A DNA stretch of 64,000 bases from Neomesorhizobium albiziae (GTDB lineage: Bacteria > Pseudomonadota > Alphaproteobacteria > Rhizobiales > Rhizobiaceae): NCBI RefSeq assembly GCF_900114255.1, contig NZ_FOSL01000023.1:1-64000 (forward strand), written 5' to 3'. Made by a program: the position numbers and the translations under genes. Below the pieces are notes generated by a model. It was not told where the DNA came from. It saw only the letters and a program-made list of their open reading frames with translations, and made no database searches. This document shows, in pieces, positions 1-14,214 of the stretch. The first letter of the stretch is position 1. Every line of letters begins with the position of its first letter.

Positions 1-48
1 TAAGTAATCTGGCGCCTTCCCAGCGCCCCGCCGGCGATTTTCGGCCAT
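1..48 (-). CDS. Possible 5' end of a gene leaving the window
   Basis: An ATG at 48-46 on the minus strand is preceded by a GGGAGAT ribosome-binding sequence and opens a frame of 16 codons to the window edge (begins MAENRRRGAGKAPDYL). An in-frame ATG at 63 is an alternative start. It lies downstream of pccA in the same direction. Too little is visible to name a family, so this is a weak call from start-site context only. Confidence 0.2.
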   Translation of the reverse strand, partial: MAENRRRGAGKAPDYL

Positions 49-63
49 CCCATCTCCCAACAT

Positions 64-360
64 CGGACCTTCCGGTATGCACCGGTGGTTTCTACGTGTC
101 AGCGCCAGATCATACCGCGCCTGGTTCCCGTCAACGCGGGAAATCGTAGAGACTCTGGGACAGCCCTTCGTCTCCACGGCCACGTTAGCCGCTTGCCCGA
201 AGCGCCGGTTCCTCCCCGCAAACCACCGTCATGATCGGCGTTCCCGCAGGAGAAACTGCCGACAACTATGCGGCAGCGGTAAAGGGGTGTGGATAAAAGG
301 AAAACAAAGACTGCTGACAGATGCTGACAATGGCAGGCGCCAAGGCCCTCCTGCACTGTC
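64..360. other. Intergenic stretch with no supported gene
   Basis: About 300 bases lie between the pccA stop codon and the possible gene start near position 48-63. Open frames here have TTG starts or overlap pccA and look like chance frames in GC-rich DNA. No hairpin with a clear T-run and no RNA gene was recognised. Confidence 0.4.
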
Positions 361-2373
<2,013 letters not shown>

Positions 2374-2575
2374 GGACGCCGCTTCCTCCGCTTGGTCTTC
2401 CCCTATTATGGAGTTCCGGCGGCCTGCTCAAGCGGCGCGGCATGCAAAGCCGCTATTCGGATATCGCACCGCGAACTGTTGGTCCATTGGAGGACGGGCC
2501 GAGGGTTGATAGGCCTGTCAAAAGCTGAAAACGTGCGGCCGGGCCCGTTGAACTGATTTGCACGAAAGAAAAAGC

Positions 2576-3703
<1,128 letters not shown>

Positions 3704-3741
3704 GATTGAGTATCGAGTATTGTGGTGAGTGGGAGGCATCC

Positions 3742-4518
3742 ATGCGCTTTGCAATTATGATTCTGCTGGGCTCGACAGTGTCAGGAGCAGTCAATCTGCT
3801 TGCAGCCGAAGCGCATGCCGGCTCATTCACAGGCGATTTTGAATTCAGATGGCTGAACGAACCCACCAATCAGCATCGTATCATGCGCTCGCTAGGAGAA
3901 AACTCTTTCAAAGATGACGATGGGAAAGTTTGGCTCGTGCCGAAAGGCACGAAAATCGATGGTGCATCGATTCCGCCTGTTCTTTGGACATTCGCAGGAT
4001 CGCCGTTTACCGGTAACTACCGTCGCGCTTCGGTCGTGCACGATTTCTATTGCGACACCGATACCGAATTCCGGTCCGCGATTCATAAGATGTTCCGTGA
4101 TGCAATGGCCGCCGATGGCATAAGCGGATGGGAATTGGCCTCAAAGTACGCGGCGGTCAGTGTTTTCGGCTCAGGCTGCGGCAAGCCGGACAACCTCCTT
4201 GGCGCTCTATTCAGCGGGACAATAGAGGGGTTCGCGCCGACCGACGAGTTGAAAGCCAATTTGCAGCAGCTTTCTGAAGGCACTGACCTTGGAACAGTTG
4301 CTGACCGCACGGAAACAGTAACAGCCATTGCACAGGTGCAGAAGCCGCAGACTTTTATGGCTTTGGCAGAATTCAGGCGGGTGCCGTCCGAGAGCAATTT
4401 TCAGGAGCTTCAAAATGCCATTCAAAGCGAACAACCCAGCGACACGGAACTCGATTCGCTCATCCTGTTGACTGGAGCCACTGTACCCGAAGGAAGCGCG
4501 CCGTTGCCCATCCCTTGA
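3742..4518 (+). CDS. Exported DUF1353 family protein
   Basis: The protein has 258 residues with an N-terminal signal peptide (MRFAIMILLGSTVSG, then a small-residue cleavage region near AEAHA). It is followed by a DUF1353 region with the typical motifs VPKGTKIDGASIPP and RRASVVHDFYCD. Function is unknown; DUF1353 proteins occur in both bacteria and phages. The ATG at 3742 was chosen because GGGAGG lies just upstream and the signal peptide starts there. A longer frame opens at 3700. The C-terminal 90 residues are acidic and not recognised. Codons here are visibly richer in A and T than in frmA or yaiI, and the gene interrupts the formaldehyde pair, which suggests later insertion. Confidence 0.75.
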   Translation: MRFAIMILLGSTVSGAVNLLAAEAHAGSFTGDFEFRWLNEPTNQHRIMRSLGENSFKDDDGKVWLVPKGTKIDGASIPPVLWTFAGSPFTGNYRRASVVHDFYCDTDTEFRSAIHKMFRDAMAADGISGWELASKYAAVSVFGSGCGKPDNLLGALFSGTIEGFAPTDELKANLQQLSEGTDLGTVADRTETVTAIAQVQKPQTFMALAEFRRVPSESNFQELQNAIQSEQPSDTELDSLILLTGATVPEGSAPLPIP

Positions 4519-4536
4519 GATTCGTGATCAGGGTAG

Positions 4537-4555
4537 CCGACGCCAGTTGCGTCGG
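4537..4555 (+). other. Perfect 7-bp hairpin before yaiI
   Basis: CCGACGC and GCGTCGG flank the five-base loop CAGTT. No T-run follows, so it is not a standard intrinsic terminator. It sits between the DUF1353 stop codon and a micro-ORF. It may end the upstream transcript or mark an insertion boundary. Confidence 0.35.
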
Positions 4556-4563
4556 ACGACTTC

Positions 4564-4614
4564 ATGACGGACGAACTCGATATCTTAATCGAAGACCTTA
4601 CGAAACCAGCCTGA
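4564..4614 (+). CDS. Possible 16-codon leader ORF overlapping the yaiI start
   Basis: ATG at 4564 opens the frame MTDELDILIEDLTKPA, and its TGA at 4612-4614 shares one base with the ATG of yaiI at 4614. This arrangement would allow translational coupling. The frame could equally be the residual N-terminus of a gene lost here, or chance. No family was recognised. Confidence 0.2.
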   Translation: MTDELDILIEDLTKPA

Positions 4615-5069
4615 TGGCTACAGAACCCATCATCTACGTCGATGCAGACGCCTGTCCCGTCAAGGACGAGGTTGTAAAGGTGGCCGAGCGGCACGGGCTG
4701 GTCGTGACTTTCGTTTCCAACGGAGGCTTGCGGCCCTCTCGCGATCCGATGATCCGCAATGTCGTGGTGTCAAAGGGCGCGGATGCCGCTGACGACTGGA
4801 TCGTCGAGAATGCCAAGGCCAATGACATCGTGGTCACCGCCGACATTCCACTCGCAGCACGCACGGTGGCCCTTGGCGCCCATGTGCTCGGGCCGACGGG
4901 ACGGCCGTTCACGCCTGAGACCATCGGCATGGCGGTGGCGATGCGTGACTTGAAGCAGCATTTGCGCGAAACCGGCGAGAGCAAGGGCTATAACGCCGGA
5001 TTCAGCGCCGCCGACCGGTCGCGGTTTCTCGGCGCGCTGGACCAGATGGTCAGGCGGGCGCTGAAATGA
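4614..5069 (+). CDS. YaiI/YqxD family protein (DUF188)
   Basis: The protein is 151 residues, matching the YaiI/YqxD (UPF0178) family, which has a PIN-like fold and no assigned reaction. Diagnostic features are the N-terminal YVDADACPVKDEV and the acidic segments SKGADAADDWIVENA and VVTADIPLA. The ATG at 4614 was chosen over an upstream frame start at 4515 because family members begin five to eight residues before YVDADACP. The stop codon overlaps the start of the DUF1345 gene as ATGA, so the two are probably co-transcribed and coupled. Confidence 0.85.
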   Translation: MATEPIIYVDADACPVKDEVVKVAERHGLVVTFVSNGGLRPSRDPMIRNVVVSKGADAADDWIVENAKANDIVVTADIPLAARTVALGAHVLGPTGRPFTPETIGMAVAMRDLKQHLRETGESKGYNAGFSAADRSRFLGALDQMVRRALK

Positions 5070-5743
5070 ACGAGACAGCGATGAAGACGCCCGTGCACCG
5101 CAGGCGGGCTTTCTACACCGGCGCAGCGGCTGGTGTCGGCGCCCTTCTGGTCGGCTTCTGGCTGGCGCCGAGCCTTGCCGTGGTGATCGGCGCCAATACA
5201 TTCTTCACAGTCTATCTTGTCATGGCGCTCGCCGCCTTTCCCCGGCTTACGCCTGACTATCTGAAGCGCAACGCCGACAATGCCGACGAACCGGTGGGGA
5301 TCATCTTCACCGTGACATTCGCGGCTGTGGTCGTGGCGGTGATTTCCCTGTTCATCCTGATCAACCAGCAGGACAGCCCCGATCCCCTGTCGCTTGGCTT
5401 GACCCTGGCTGCCGTGCCGCTCGGATGGTTCACCATCCACACGATGGCCGCACTGCATTACGCGCATCTCTACTGGCAGCCGGAAACCACGGCCGAAGGA
5501 AAATCGACGACGCACCGTGGAAATGCCCGCCAGGGGTTGGAATTTCCGCAAACCAAGAATCCATATGGCTGGGACTTCCTCTATTTTTCCTACACGGTCG
5601 GAGCGACCGCGCAGACCTCCGACGTGGAGGTTACGAACACGGCGATGCGCATGGTGTGCATCGTGCATTCCGTCGTTTCGTTCTTCTTCAACACGGTGCT
5701 GGTGGCGGCGGCGGTGAACGTCGCCGTGTCGCTGGGTAATTGA
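5066..5743 (+). CDS. DUF1345 inner-membrane protein
   Basis: The 225-residue protein has about five hydrophobic segments and fits DUF1345: paired N-terminal membrane helices, a central PLGWFTIHTMAALHYAHLYW segment, and a C-terminal YFSYTVGATAQTSDVEV segment before the last helix. Function is unknown. The last part resembles the pore-like region of small ion-channel folds, but that is only a visual impression. It overlaps the yaiI stop codon by four bases. Confidence 0.8.
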   Translation: MNETAMKTPVHRRRAFYTGAAAGVGALLVGFWLAPSLAVVIGANTFFTVYLVMALAAFPRLTPDYLKRNADNADEPVGIIFTVTFAAVVVAVISLFILINQQDSPDPLSLGLTLAAVPLGWFTIHTMAALHYAHLYWQPETTAEGKSTTHRGNARQGLEFPQTKNPYGWDFLYFSYTVGATAQTSDVEVTNTAMRMVCIVHSVVSFFFNTVLVAAAVNVAVSLGN

Positions 5744-5782
5744 CCCCGCAGATTGCCTTCAAATCAACGATCAGGCTTCCTC

Positions 5783-6616
5783 ATGAAAACCGTTTCGACC
5801 GCAAAATCCCATGGTGGCGTCCAGGGCGTCTACACCCACGCTTCCGAAGTGTGTGCCTGCGACATGACGTTTGCGGTGTTCGTGCCGCCGCAGGCTGCCG
5901 AAAGGCCCTGCCCCGTTGTCTGGTATCTCTCAGGCCTCACCTGCACCCACCAGAACGTCATGGACAAGGGCGAATACCGGCGCATGGCCGCTGAACTCGG
6001 CCTGATCGTCGTGTGCCCCGATACCAGCCCACGCGGCGACGACATCCCCGACGAGAAGGACAACTGGCAGTTCGGCAAGGGCGCCGGCTTTTATCTCGAC
6101 GCCACGCAGGCGCCTTACGCCAGGAATTACCGCATGTATTCCTATGTCACCGAAGATCTGCCGGCGCTCATCGCCGGCAATTTCCCCGCTGACATGAGCC
6201 GCCAGGCGATCTTCGGCCATTCGATGGGCGGCCACGGCGCGCTGACGATCGCGCTGAAAAGCCCCGGACGGTACAAAAGCTGCTCGGCCTTTGCGCCGAT
6301 CGTTCAGCCGATGACCGCCGGTTGGTCGAAACCGGCACTGGAGAAATTTCTGGGCCGGGACGCGCTGGCATGGCGCTCATACGACGCGACCGCGCTGATC
6401 GAGGACGGCCACCGCTTTCCCGAATTTCTGGTCGACCAGGGCAGCGCCGACGGATTTCTGGAAGACGGGCTGCGGCCGTGGCTCCTGGAAGAAGCCTGCG
6501 CAAAGGCCGGCATTGCACTGACGCTGCGCATGCAGGAAGGCTACGACCATTCCTACTTCTTCATCTCGACCTTCATGGACGATCATCTGAAATGGCATTC
6601 GGAACGGCTGGGGTAA
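5783..6616 (+). CDS. fghA: S-formylglutathione hydrolase
   Basis: This serine hydrolase splits S-formylglutathione to formate and glutathione, completing the frmA pathway. It has 277 residues, normal for the family. The nucleophile elbow is GHSMGGHGA with Ser147, and the oxyanion region reads YLSGLTCTHQNVM. The catalytic histidine is probably in GYDHSYFF near the C-terminus. The start is the ATG at 5783, since homologues begin at this point. The TTG at 5753 would overlap the intergenic region and adds an unlikely leader. It follows the DUF1345 gene by 39 bases, so one transcript could carry both. Confidence 0.93.
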   Translation: MKTVSTAKSHGGVQGVYTHASEVCACDMTFAVFVPPQAAERPCPVVWYLSGLTCTHQNVMDKGEYRRMAAELGLIVVCPDTSPRGDDIPDEKDNWQFGKGAGFYLDATQAPYARNYRMYSYVTEDLPALIAGNFPADMSRQAIFGHSMGGHGALTIALKSPGRYKSCSAFAPIVQPMTAGWSKPALEKFLGRDALAWRSYDATALIEDGHRFPEFLVDQGSADGFLEDGLRPWLLEEACAKAGIALTLRMQEGYDHSYFFISTFMDDHLKWHSERLG

Positions 6617-6735
6617 CGCCATCCTCAAGCAAAAGTCACCGAAACGACCAAACTTCACACCTCGTCTCACCGTAGTTTGACTTCAGTTGATGGAGCGCCC
6701 CGCCTAGGGTCGCTTACGGCCGAGGGAGGCAAGGC

Positions 6736-7569
6736 ATGCCCACGCCATCGAACCCTGATACACTGGTCTACCGGCAATCCGGCTGGACGAGACTGACGCA
6801 TTGGATCTGGGCGATCGCTCTGTTCTTCCTGCTGTTGACCGGCTTGCAGATATTCAACGCGCACCCCGCGCTCTACATCGGCAAGCAGTCCGGCTTCGCT
6901 TTCGACAACAGCATCCTGCAGATCGGCACCATCCAGGGCGAAAACGGCCCGCGTGGCGTGACCGATATTTTCGGAAAGCGTTTCGACACCACCGGCGTAT
7001 TGGGGCTGTCGGAGAGCGGCGGCCAGTTGCGCGGGCGCGCCTTTCCCGCCTGGGCGACCATCCCATCCCATCAGGATCTCGGCACCGGCCGCGTCATCCA
7101 TTTCTTCTTCGCCTGGGTACTGGTCGGCACGCTGCTGGTCTGGCTGATCGCCAGCGCCGTCAACGGGCATTTGCGGCGGGACCTGGCGCCTGGCATCGAC
7201 GACATCAAGAAGCTGCCGTCCGATATTGCAGCGCACGCCAGGCTGAAATTCCATCATACCCGCGACTACAACACCTTGCAGAAGCTCGCTTATGGCGGCG
7301 TGCTGTTCATATTGCTGCCGCTGATGATCCTGACAGGACTGGCGATGTCGCCCGCGGTTGACGCCTGGCTGCCGCTGGTCGACCTGTTCGGTGGCCGGCA
7401 GACGGCGCGCACCATCCACTTCATCGTGATGCTGCTTCTGGTCGGCTTCTTCGTCGTGCACATGCTGATGATCCTCGCCGCCGGCCCGTTCAACGAGCTG
7501 CGCTCGATCCTGACAGGCTGGTACCGCACCGATCCGCCGCACCGTGGCGAGCCGGAAGGGAGTGCGTGA
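6736..7569 (+). CDS. Membrane cytochrome b (b561/hydrogenase b-type)
   Basis: A 277-residue integral membrane protein with four or more helices and histidines placed to bind heme b (THWIWAI near residue 22, GRVIHFFFAW, RTIHFIVMLL and FFVVHMLM). It resembles the cytochrome b/b6 domain of Ni/Fe-hydrogenase 1 and related periplasmic oxidoreductases. It probably passes electrons between the quinone pool and the molybdenum enzyme encoded next. A soluble insertion of about 70 residues follows helix 1. Its stop codon lies two bases before the ATG of the next gene, so the two genes form an operon. The exact partner reaction is not known. Confidence 0.85.
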   Translation: MPTPSNPDTLVYRQSGWTRLTHWIWAIALFFLLLTGLQIFNAHPALYIGKQSGFAFDNSILQIGTIQGENGPRGVTDIFGKRFDTTGVLGLSESGGQLRGRAFPAWATIPSHQDLGTGRVIHFFFAWVLVGTLLVWLIASAVNGHLRRDLAPGIDDIKKLPSDIAAHARLKFHHTRDYNTLQKLAYGGVLFILLPLMILTGLAMSPAVDAWLPLVDLFGGRQTARTIHFIVMLLLVGFFVVHMLMILAAGPFNELRSILTGWYRTDPPHRGEPEGSA

Positions 7570-7570
7570 G

Positions 7571-8362
7571 ATGCAAAAATTCCAGCTCAACCGCCGCAAA
7601 TTCCTCACCTCAGCCGCGCTCGGCGCGTCAGGCCTTGCCCTTTCCGGCTGCGATGCATTCGACAGCATCAGCAATCCAGACAGTTCGGTGCGCAAATTCC
7701 TCGAGGGCGCCAACGACCTTACCTACCGCGTGCAACGATTGCTGATCGGCCGCGATGCGCTGGCGCAGGAATTTTCGGAGAGCGACATCCGCCAGCCGCA
7801 GCGGCCGAACGGCGTCACCGCGCCGGACGACGCCACCTACAAGGGGCTTTTGAGCAACGATTTTGCCGACTGGCGGCTGGAAGTGACCGGACTGGTGGAA
7901 AAGCCGCTCTCGCTAAGCCGCGAGCAGCTGATGAACATGCCAGCCCGCACCCAGATTACCCGCCATGACTGTGTCGAGGGCTGGAGTTGCATCGCCAAGT
8001 GGACGGGAACGCCGCTGTCCTTGGTGCTCGACCAGGCGGTGGTCAAGCCGCAGGCGCGCTACGTGATGTTCCATTGCCTGGATACGATCGACCGCGATCT
8101 TTCCGGCGACGTCAAATATTACGGCACTATCGACCTGATCGACGCCCGTCACCCGCAGACGATTCTCGCCTACGGGCTGAACGGCAAGCCGCTGCCGGTT
8201 GAAAACGGCGCTCCGCTGAGGGTTCGGGTCGAGCGGCAGCTCGGCTACAAGATGCCGAAATATGTGCACAGAATTGAACTGATCGACAGTTTCGCTGCTA
8301 TCGGTCGCGGCAAAGGCGGCTATTGGGAAGACAATGGCTACGACTGGTACGCAGGAATCTGA
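7571..8362 (+). CDS. Tat-exported molybdopterin-dependent oxidoreductase
   Basis: The 263-residue protein has a twin-arginine signal (NRRKFLTSAALGASGLALSG) and a sulfite-oxidase-type molybdopterin domain. The molybdenum ligand is the cysteine of RHDCVEGWSC, Cys134. GYKMPKYVHRIEL near the C-terminus is typical of the fold. A cysteine at position 27 sits in a lipobox-like LALSGC, so the mature enzyme could be a lipoprotein. The membrane cytochrome b just upstream is the likely electron partner, similar in plan to MsrPQ but with a different membrane subunit. The substrate is not deducible; sulfite, methionine sulfoxide or another oxo-compound are possible. Confidence 0.88.
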   Translation: MQKFQLNRRKFLTSAALGASGLALSGCDAFDSISNPDSSVRKFLEGANDLTYRVQRLLIGRDALAQEFSESDIRQPQRPNGVTAPDDATYKGLLSNDFADWRLEVTGLVEKPLSLSREQLMNMPARTQITRHDCVEGWSCIAKWTGTPLSLVLDQAVVKPQARYVMFHCLDTIDRDLSGDVKYYGTIDLIDARHPQTILAYGLNGKPLPVENGAPLRVRVERQLGYKMPKYVHRIELIDSFAAIGRGKGGYWEDNGYDWYAGI

Positions 8363-8517
8363 ACGTTCGATTCAACCCTGTGGCATGCCACCGCTGCCGC
8401 ACGAGTCCCGCTCTGCTCGGTTATAAGGGTTGTCCTCAGCCTATATCGGCCTATGTTGATCGGATGCCGCCATTGGCGCGCGCATGAACAATCAACAAAC
8501 CGCAGGAGGTTGGCCGG

Positions 8518-8901
8518 GTGTCAGACACCATGAATATCTATGAAGAAACACCGGACATGGATACAATCGGCGGGCGCTTGTCGCGCGCCCGCGACAGCGC
8601 AGGGCTCAGCGTCAAGCAGGTCGCCTGGCAGCTCGGCGTGAAAATCGCCACCGTCACCGCCTGGGAAAGCGACCGCGCGCTGCCTGGGTCGCACCGGCTG
8701 AACCGGCTGGCCGGAATGCTGGGCGTCAGCATTTCCTGGATCCTGCATGGGGTCGGCACGGCGCCGATCGAACAGGACCGGCAGCAGACAGTCGACAGCG
8801 TCGTTTCACAGCTCGAAAGGCTCAAGCTGATGCATCTTGAGACCGGCCAGCTGATCGGAAAGATACAGAAGGACCTGGACCGGGTCGCGGCGCCACACTG
8901 A
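8518..8901 (+). CDS. XRE-family DNA-binding regulator
   Basis: A 127-residue protein with a helix-turn-helix of the Cro/CI type between about residues 15 and 75 (core LSVKQVAWQLGVKIATVTAW). A helical C-terminal tail of 45 residues is probably used for dimerisation. The GTG at 8518 is preferred because AGGAGGT lies seven bases upstream; the ATG at 8530 has no such site at proper distance. It stands just before the glycine riboswitch and gcvTHP, but the riboswitch leader separates it from the operon. Whether it controls the glycine genes or the upstream oxidoreductase is unknown. Confidence 0.85.
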   Translation: MSDTMNIYEETPDMDTIGGRLSRARDSAGLSVKQVAWQLGVKIATVTAWESDRALPGSHRLNRLAGMLGVSISWILHGVGTAPIEQDRQQTVDSVVSQLERLKLMHLETGQLIGKIQKDLDRVAAPH

Positions 8902-9009
8902 GCCGCCAACGACAAATTGTGCGTATGTCGTCCGCGATGTCGTAGGGAGGTGACAATGTGTCGGCGATGGGCTATGCACTGGCCCGTCGAGGGCTTCGGC
9001 CCTACCTGT

Positions 9010-9195
9010 TTGCGGGAGAGAGTCGCTGACGCGGCCGCCGAAGGGGAAATCGCCCGAAATCTCTCAGGCAAAAGAACCGTAGACGGGACAGACACTCTGG
9101 AAAGTCGGGGCTAATCACCCCGCGCCGAAGGTGTAAGCGCCGCTGACAGAGTTCCGGTTGCGCGAGTCTCTCAGGCTTCAGACAGAGGGGCACGG
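9010..9195 (+). ncRNA. Tandem glycine riboswitch
   Basis: The leader of gcvT holds two successive glycine aptamers. The first runs from GCGGGAGAGAG through CTCTCAGGCAAAAGAACCG to ACTCTGGAAAG. The second has GCCGAAGGTGTAAGC, then GTCTCTCAGGCTTCAGACAGAG. These are the conserved blocks of the gcvT RNA motif. In this family glycine binding usually raises expression of the cleavage system. A following hairpin at 9199-9214 may be part of the expression platform. Confidence 0.93.
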
Positions 9196-9198
9196 AAT

Positions 9199-9214
9199 GG
9201 CCGCCAGTGCGGCC
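9199..9214 (+). promoter_or_regulatory. Hairpin between riboswitch and gcvT start
   Basis: GGCCGC and GCGGCC form a six-pair stem around the loop CAGT. It lies between the second aptamer and the GGAGAAG ribosome-binding site of gcvT. The following bases are not a strong T-run, so control of translation or a weak terminator are both possible. The role is inferred from position. Confidence 0.4.
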
Positions 9215-9239
9215 GCTTGCGTGCGTTTCTGGAGAAGTC

Positions 9240-10340
9240 ATGACCGGCGAACCTCTTTTGCACTTACCCCTTGAAGACATGCACGTGGCGGCTGGCGCGC
9301 GCTTCGGCGGTTTCGCCGGATGGTCGATGCCGCTGACCTATCCCGCCGGCGTCATGAAGGAACATCTTCACACCCGCGAGCACGCCGGGCTGTTCGATAT
9401 TTCCCACATGAAGCTGATCTCGGTTTCGGGACCGGGCGCTGCGGACCTTCTGGCGCGCGCCTGCCCGCTCGATCCGGCCAAGCTTGAAATCTCCCAGTCG
9501 AAGCTGACGTTCTTCCTGAACGACGAGGCTGGAATACTGGACGACCTCATCGTGACGCGGCTCGGCGAAGACCGCTTCATGGTGGTCGCCAACGCCGGCA
9601 ACGCCGCGGCCGATATTGTACATCTAACCGCGCTGGCGAAAGATTTTGACGCGGTGGTCGAGCCGCTGGACAGGGTGTTCCTCGCGATCCAGGGACCGCA
9701 AGCCGAGCAGGTTCTTGCCGGCACCGGCTTCGACGTTCCACTCCTCACATTCATGCACGGCGTCGAGCCGCGGCCGGGCTGGTTCATGAGCCGCTCGGGC
9801 TATACCGGCGAGGACGGTTTCGAGATCGGGCTGCCAGCCGATGATGCGCGCCAGCTTGTCGAAAAGCTGCTTTCCGATCCACGCCTTATGTGGATCGGCC
9901 TTGCTGCACGCGACAGTCTGCGCCTCGAGGCAGGTCTTTGCCTGCACGGCAACGACATCACGCCCGACACTGACCCGGCGAGCGCGGCGCTGATGTGGGC
10001 GATTCCCAAGGAATTGCGTGCCTCCGGGGATTTCATCGGCGCGGCGGCGCTGCGCACGATCGTCGAGAATGGTCCAACCGAAAAGCGCGTCGGCCTGAAG
10101 GCCGAGGGCCGCCAGCCGGTGCGCGGCGGCACCGCCCTCGTCGACGAAGCCGGCAACCCGGCCGGCAGCATCACATCAGGCGGCTTCGGTCCGTCGGTCG
10201 GGCACCCGGTCGCCATGGGCTATGTCGTGGCGCCGCTCGCCAAGTCCGGCGCAAAGCTGTTCGCCGACGTGCGCGGCAACCGCATTCCTGTCGAAGTTTA
10301 CGCTCTTCCCTTCACGCAGCATCGCTACCGCAAAGGATAG
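9240..10340 (+). CDS. gcvT: Glycine cleavage system aminomethyltransferase (T protein)
   Basis: The T protein takes the aminomethyl group from lipoylated H protein and makes 5,10-methylene-tetrahydrofolate and ammonia. It has 366 residues, the usual length. Family marks include FGGFAGWSMPLTY near the start, GLFDISHMKLI, the folate-binding MSRSGYTGEDGFEI and the C-terminal TSGGFGPSVGHPVAMGYV. The ATG at 9240 follows GGAGAAG and the riboswitch; an in-frame start at 9207 would lie over the leader hairpin. It is the first gene of gcvT-gcvH-gcvP. Confidence 0.95.
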   Translation: MTGEPLLHLPLEDMHVAAGARFGGFAGWSMPLTYPAGVMKEHLHTREHAGLFDISHMKLISVSGPGAADLLARACPLDPAKLEISQSKLTFFLNDEAGILDDLIVTRLGEDRFMVVANAGNAAADIVHLTALAKDFDAVVEPLDRVFLAIQGPQAEQVLAGTGFDVPLLTFMHGVEPRPGWFMSRSGYTGEDGFEIGLPADDARQLVEKLLSDPRLMWIGLAARDSLRLEAGLCLHGNDITPDTDPASAALMWAIPKELRASGDFIGAAALRTIVENGPTEKRVGLKAEGRQPVRGGTALVDEAGNPAGSITSGGFGPSVGHPVAMGYVVAPLAKSGAKLFADVRGNRIPVEVYALPFTQHRYRKG

Positions 10341-10346
10341 TTCTCC

Positions 10347-10715
10347 ATGGCAACGACCTATTTCACCGAAGACCACGAATGGATCCGCGTCGAAAACGGC
10401 GTCGCCACGGTGGGCATCACAGATTATGCGCAGGAGCAGCTGGGCGACCTCGTTTTCGTCGAGTTGCCGGAAACCGGCCGCACGCTGAAGAAAGGCGACA
10501 CCGCGGTCGTGGTCGAATCCGTCAAGGCGGCATCCGACGTGTATGCGCCGGCTGACGGCGAAATCACCGAGGCCAACGCGGCCCTGTCGTCGGACCCCTC
10601 GCTGGTCAACTCGGCGCCGACCGCAGACGGCTGGCTGTGGAAGATGAAACTTGCCGACGAAGGCCAGCTGTCCGGCTTGATGGACGAAGCCGGCTACAAA
10701 GCGATGATCGGTTAA
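10347..10715 (+). CDS. gcvH: Glycine cleavage system H protein
   Basis: The lipoyl carrier shuttles the aminomethyl intermediate from the P protein to the T protein. It is 122 residues with the family pattern [10 protein letters not shown] near the N-terminus and the lipoylation motif ESVKAASD, with Lys60 as the modified residue. It starts six bases after the gcvT stop codon, in the operon controlled by the glycine riboswitch. Confidence 0.96.
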   Translation: MATTYFTEDHEWIRVENGVATVGITDYAQEQLGDLVFVELPETGRTLKKGDTAVVVESVKAASDVYAPADGEITEANAALSSDPSLVNSAPTADGWLWKMKLADEGQLSGLMDEAGYKAMIG

Positions 10716-10730
10716 GCAGGACAGGACAAG

Positions 10731-13550
<2,820 letters not shown>

Positions 13551-13557
13551 AAACCGC

Positions 13558-13588
13558 AAAGGCCGGCTCCCCCCGGAACCGGCCTTTT
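13558..13588. terminator. Bidirectional terminator between gcvP and tadD
   Basis: AAAGGCCGG pairs with CCGGCCTTT across a short C-rich loop, and five T residues follow on the plus strand. The A-run on the left makes it work in the other direction too, and it lies between convergent gcvP and tadD. Confidence 0.8.
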
Positions 13589-13606
13589 TGGTCTCGCTGC
13601 CCCGTC

Positions 13607-14077
13607 TTATGCTTTGTTTAGCAGCGCGAGATTGGCATCCACCACGGCCGGATCGGTGAGACCTTTCCGTGCCTCCAACAACAACTGGCGGGCGCGCTTC
13701 TTGTCGCCGCGCAAGAGCTGTGAATAGCCCATGTTGTTAAGCACTTCGGGCTTGCGGCCGGTGATGTTGAGGAGCTGGTCGTAGGCGCGGTCGGCGAAAT
13801 CGAAGCGGCCGAGCTGGTCGTATGAGGCCGCGAGCCCCATCCATGCCTCGGCATTGTCGGCCCGCTGTTCCACAGCCTTGCGGAAATGCTTCTCGGCCAG
13901 CCCGTAGTTGGCGTCGCGAAACTGCGTCTTGCCGATCGTCAGGTCGCTTGCGCTGACATCCTGCGCCACCGGCAAAATCGCCGTCGTCTTGGTGTTGTCG
14001 ACCGCACCGGTCGTACAGCCGGATGCCGCGAGCGCCGCACATAGCGCGGCTGTCGCCATTAGAACCTTGTTGCCCAT
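13607..14077 (-). CDS. tadD: TadD-like TPR lipoprotein of the pilus locus
   Basis: A 156-residue lipoprotein with signal MGNKVLMATAALCAALAASGC (lipobox LAASGC) and two to three tetratricopeptide repeats between about residues 45 and 135 (for example AEAWMGLAASYDQLGRFDFA). TadD proteins assist secretin assembly or pilus biogenesis in Flp/Tad systems. It is downstream of tadC by 137 bases in the same direction, the last gene of the locus. TPR repeats are not specific, so the name rests on the neighbourhood. Confidence 0.8.
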   Translation of the reverse strand: MGNKVLMATAALCAALAASGCTTGAVDNTKTTAILPVAQDVSASDLTIGKTQFRDANYGLAEKHFRKAVEQRADNAEAWMGLAASYDQLGRFDFADRAYDQLLNITGRKPEVLNNMGYSQLLRGDKKRARQLLLEARKGLTDPAVVDANLALLNKA

Positions 14078-14214
14078 GCCCTGCCCCGTATCGTCCGGTT
14101 GTCCGGATCGTTTTTCAAGGCCTACGTTAGCGCAAAGCCTTTAAAGCATCGGTGCCGAAACCGATTCAAAACTCCGATGTCCGGAAACGCTGGGTTAACC
14201 ACCCGCACCCGTGG

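Noticed and set aside
8518-9239. XRE regulator as the controller of gcvTHP
   Set aside because: The glycine riboswitch explains the regulation and nothing in the leader ties the regulator to it.
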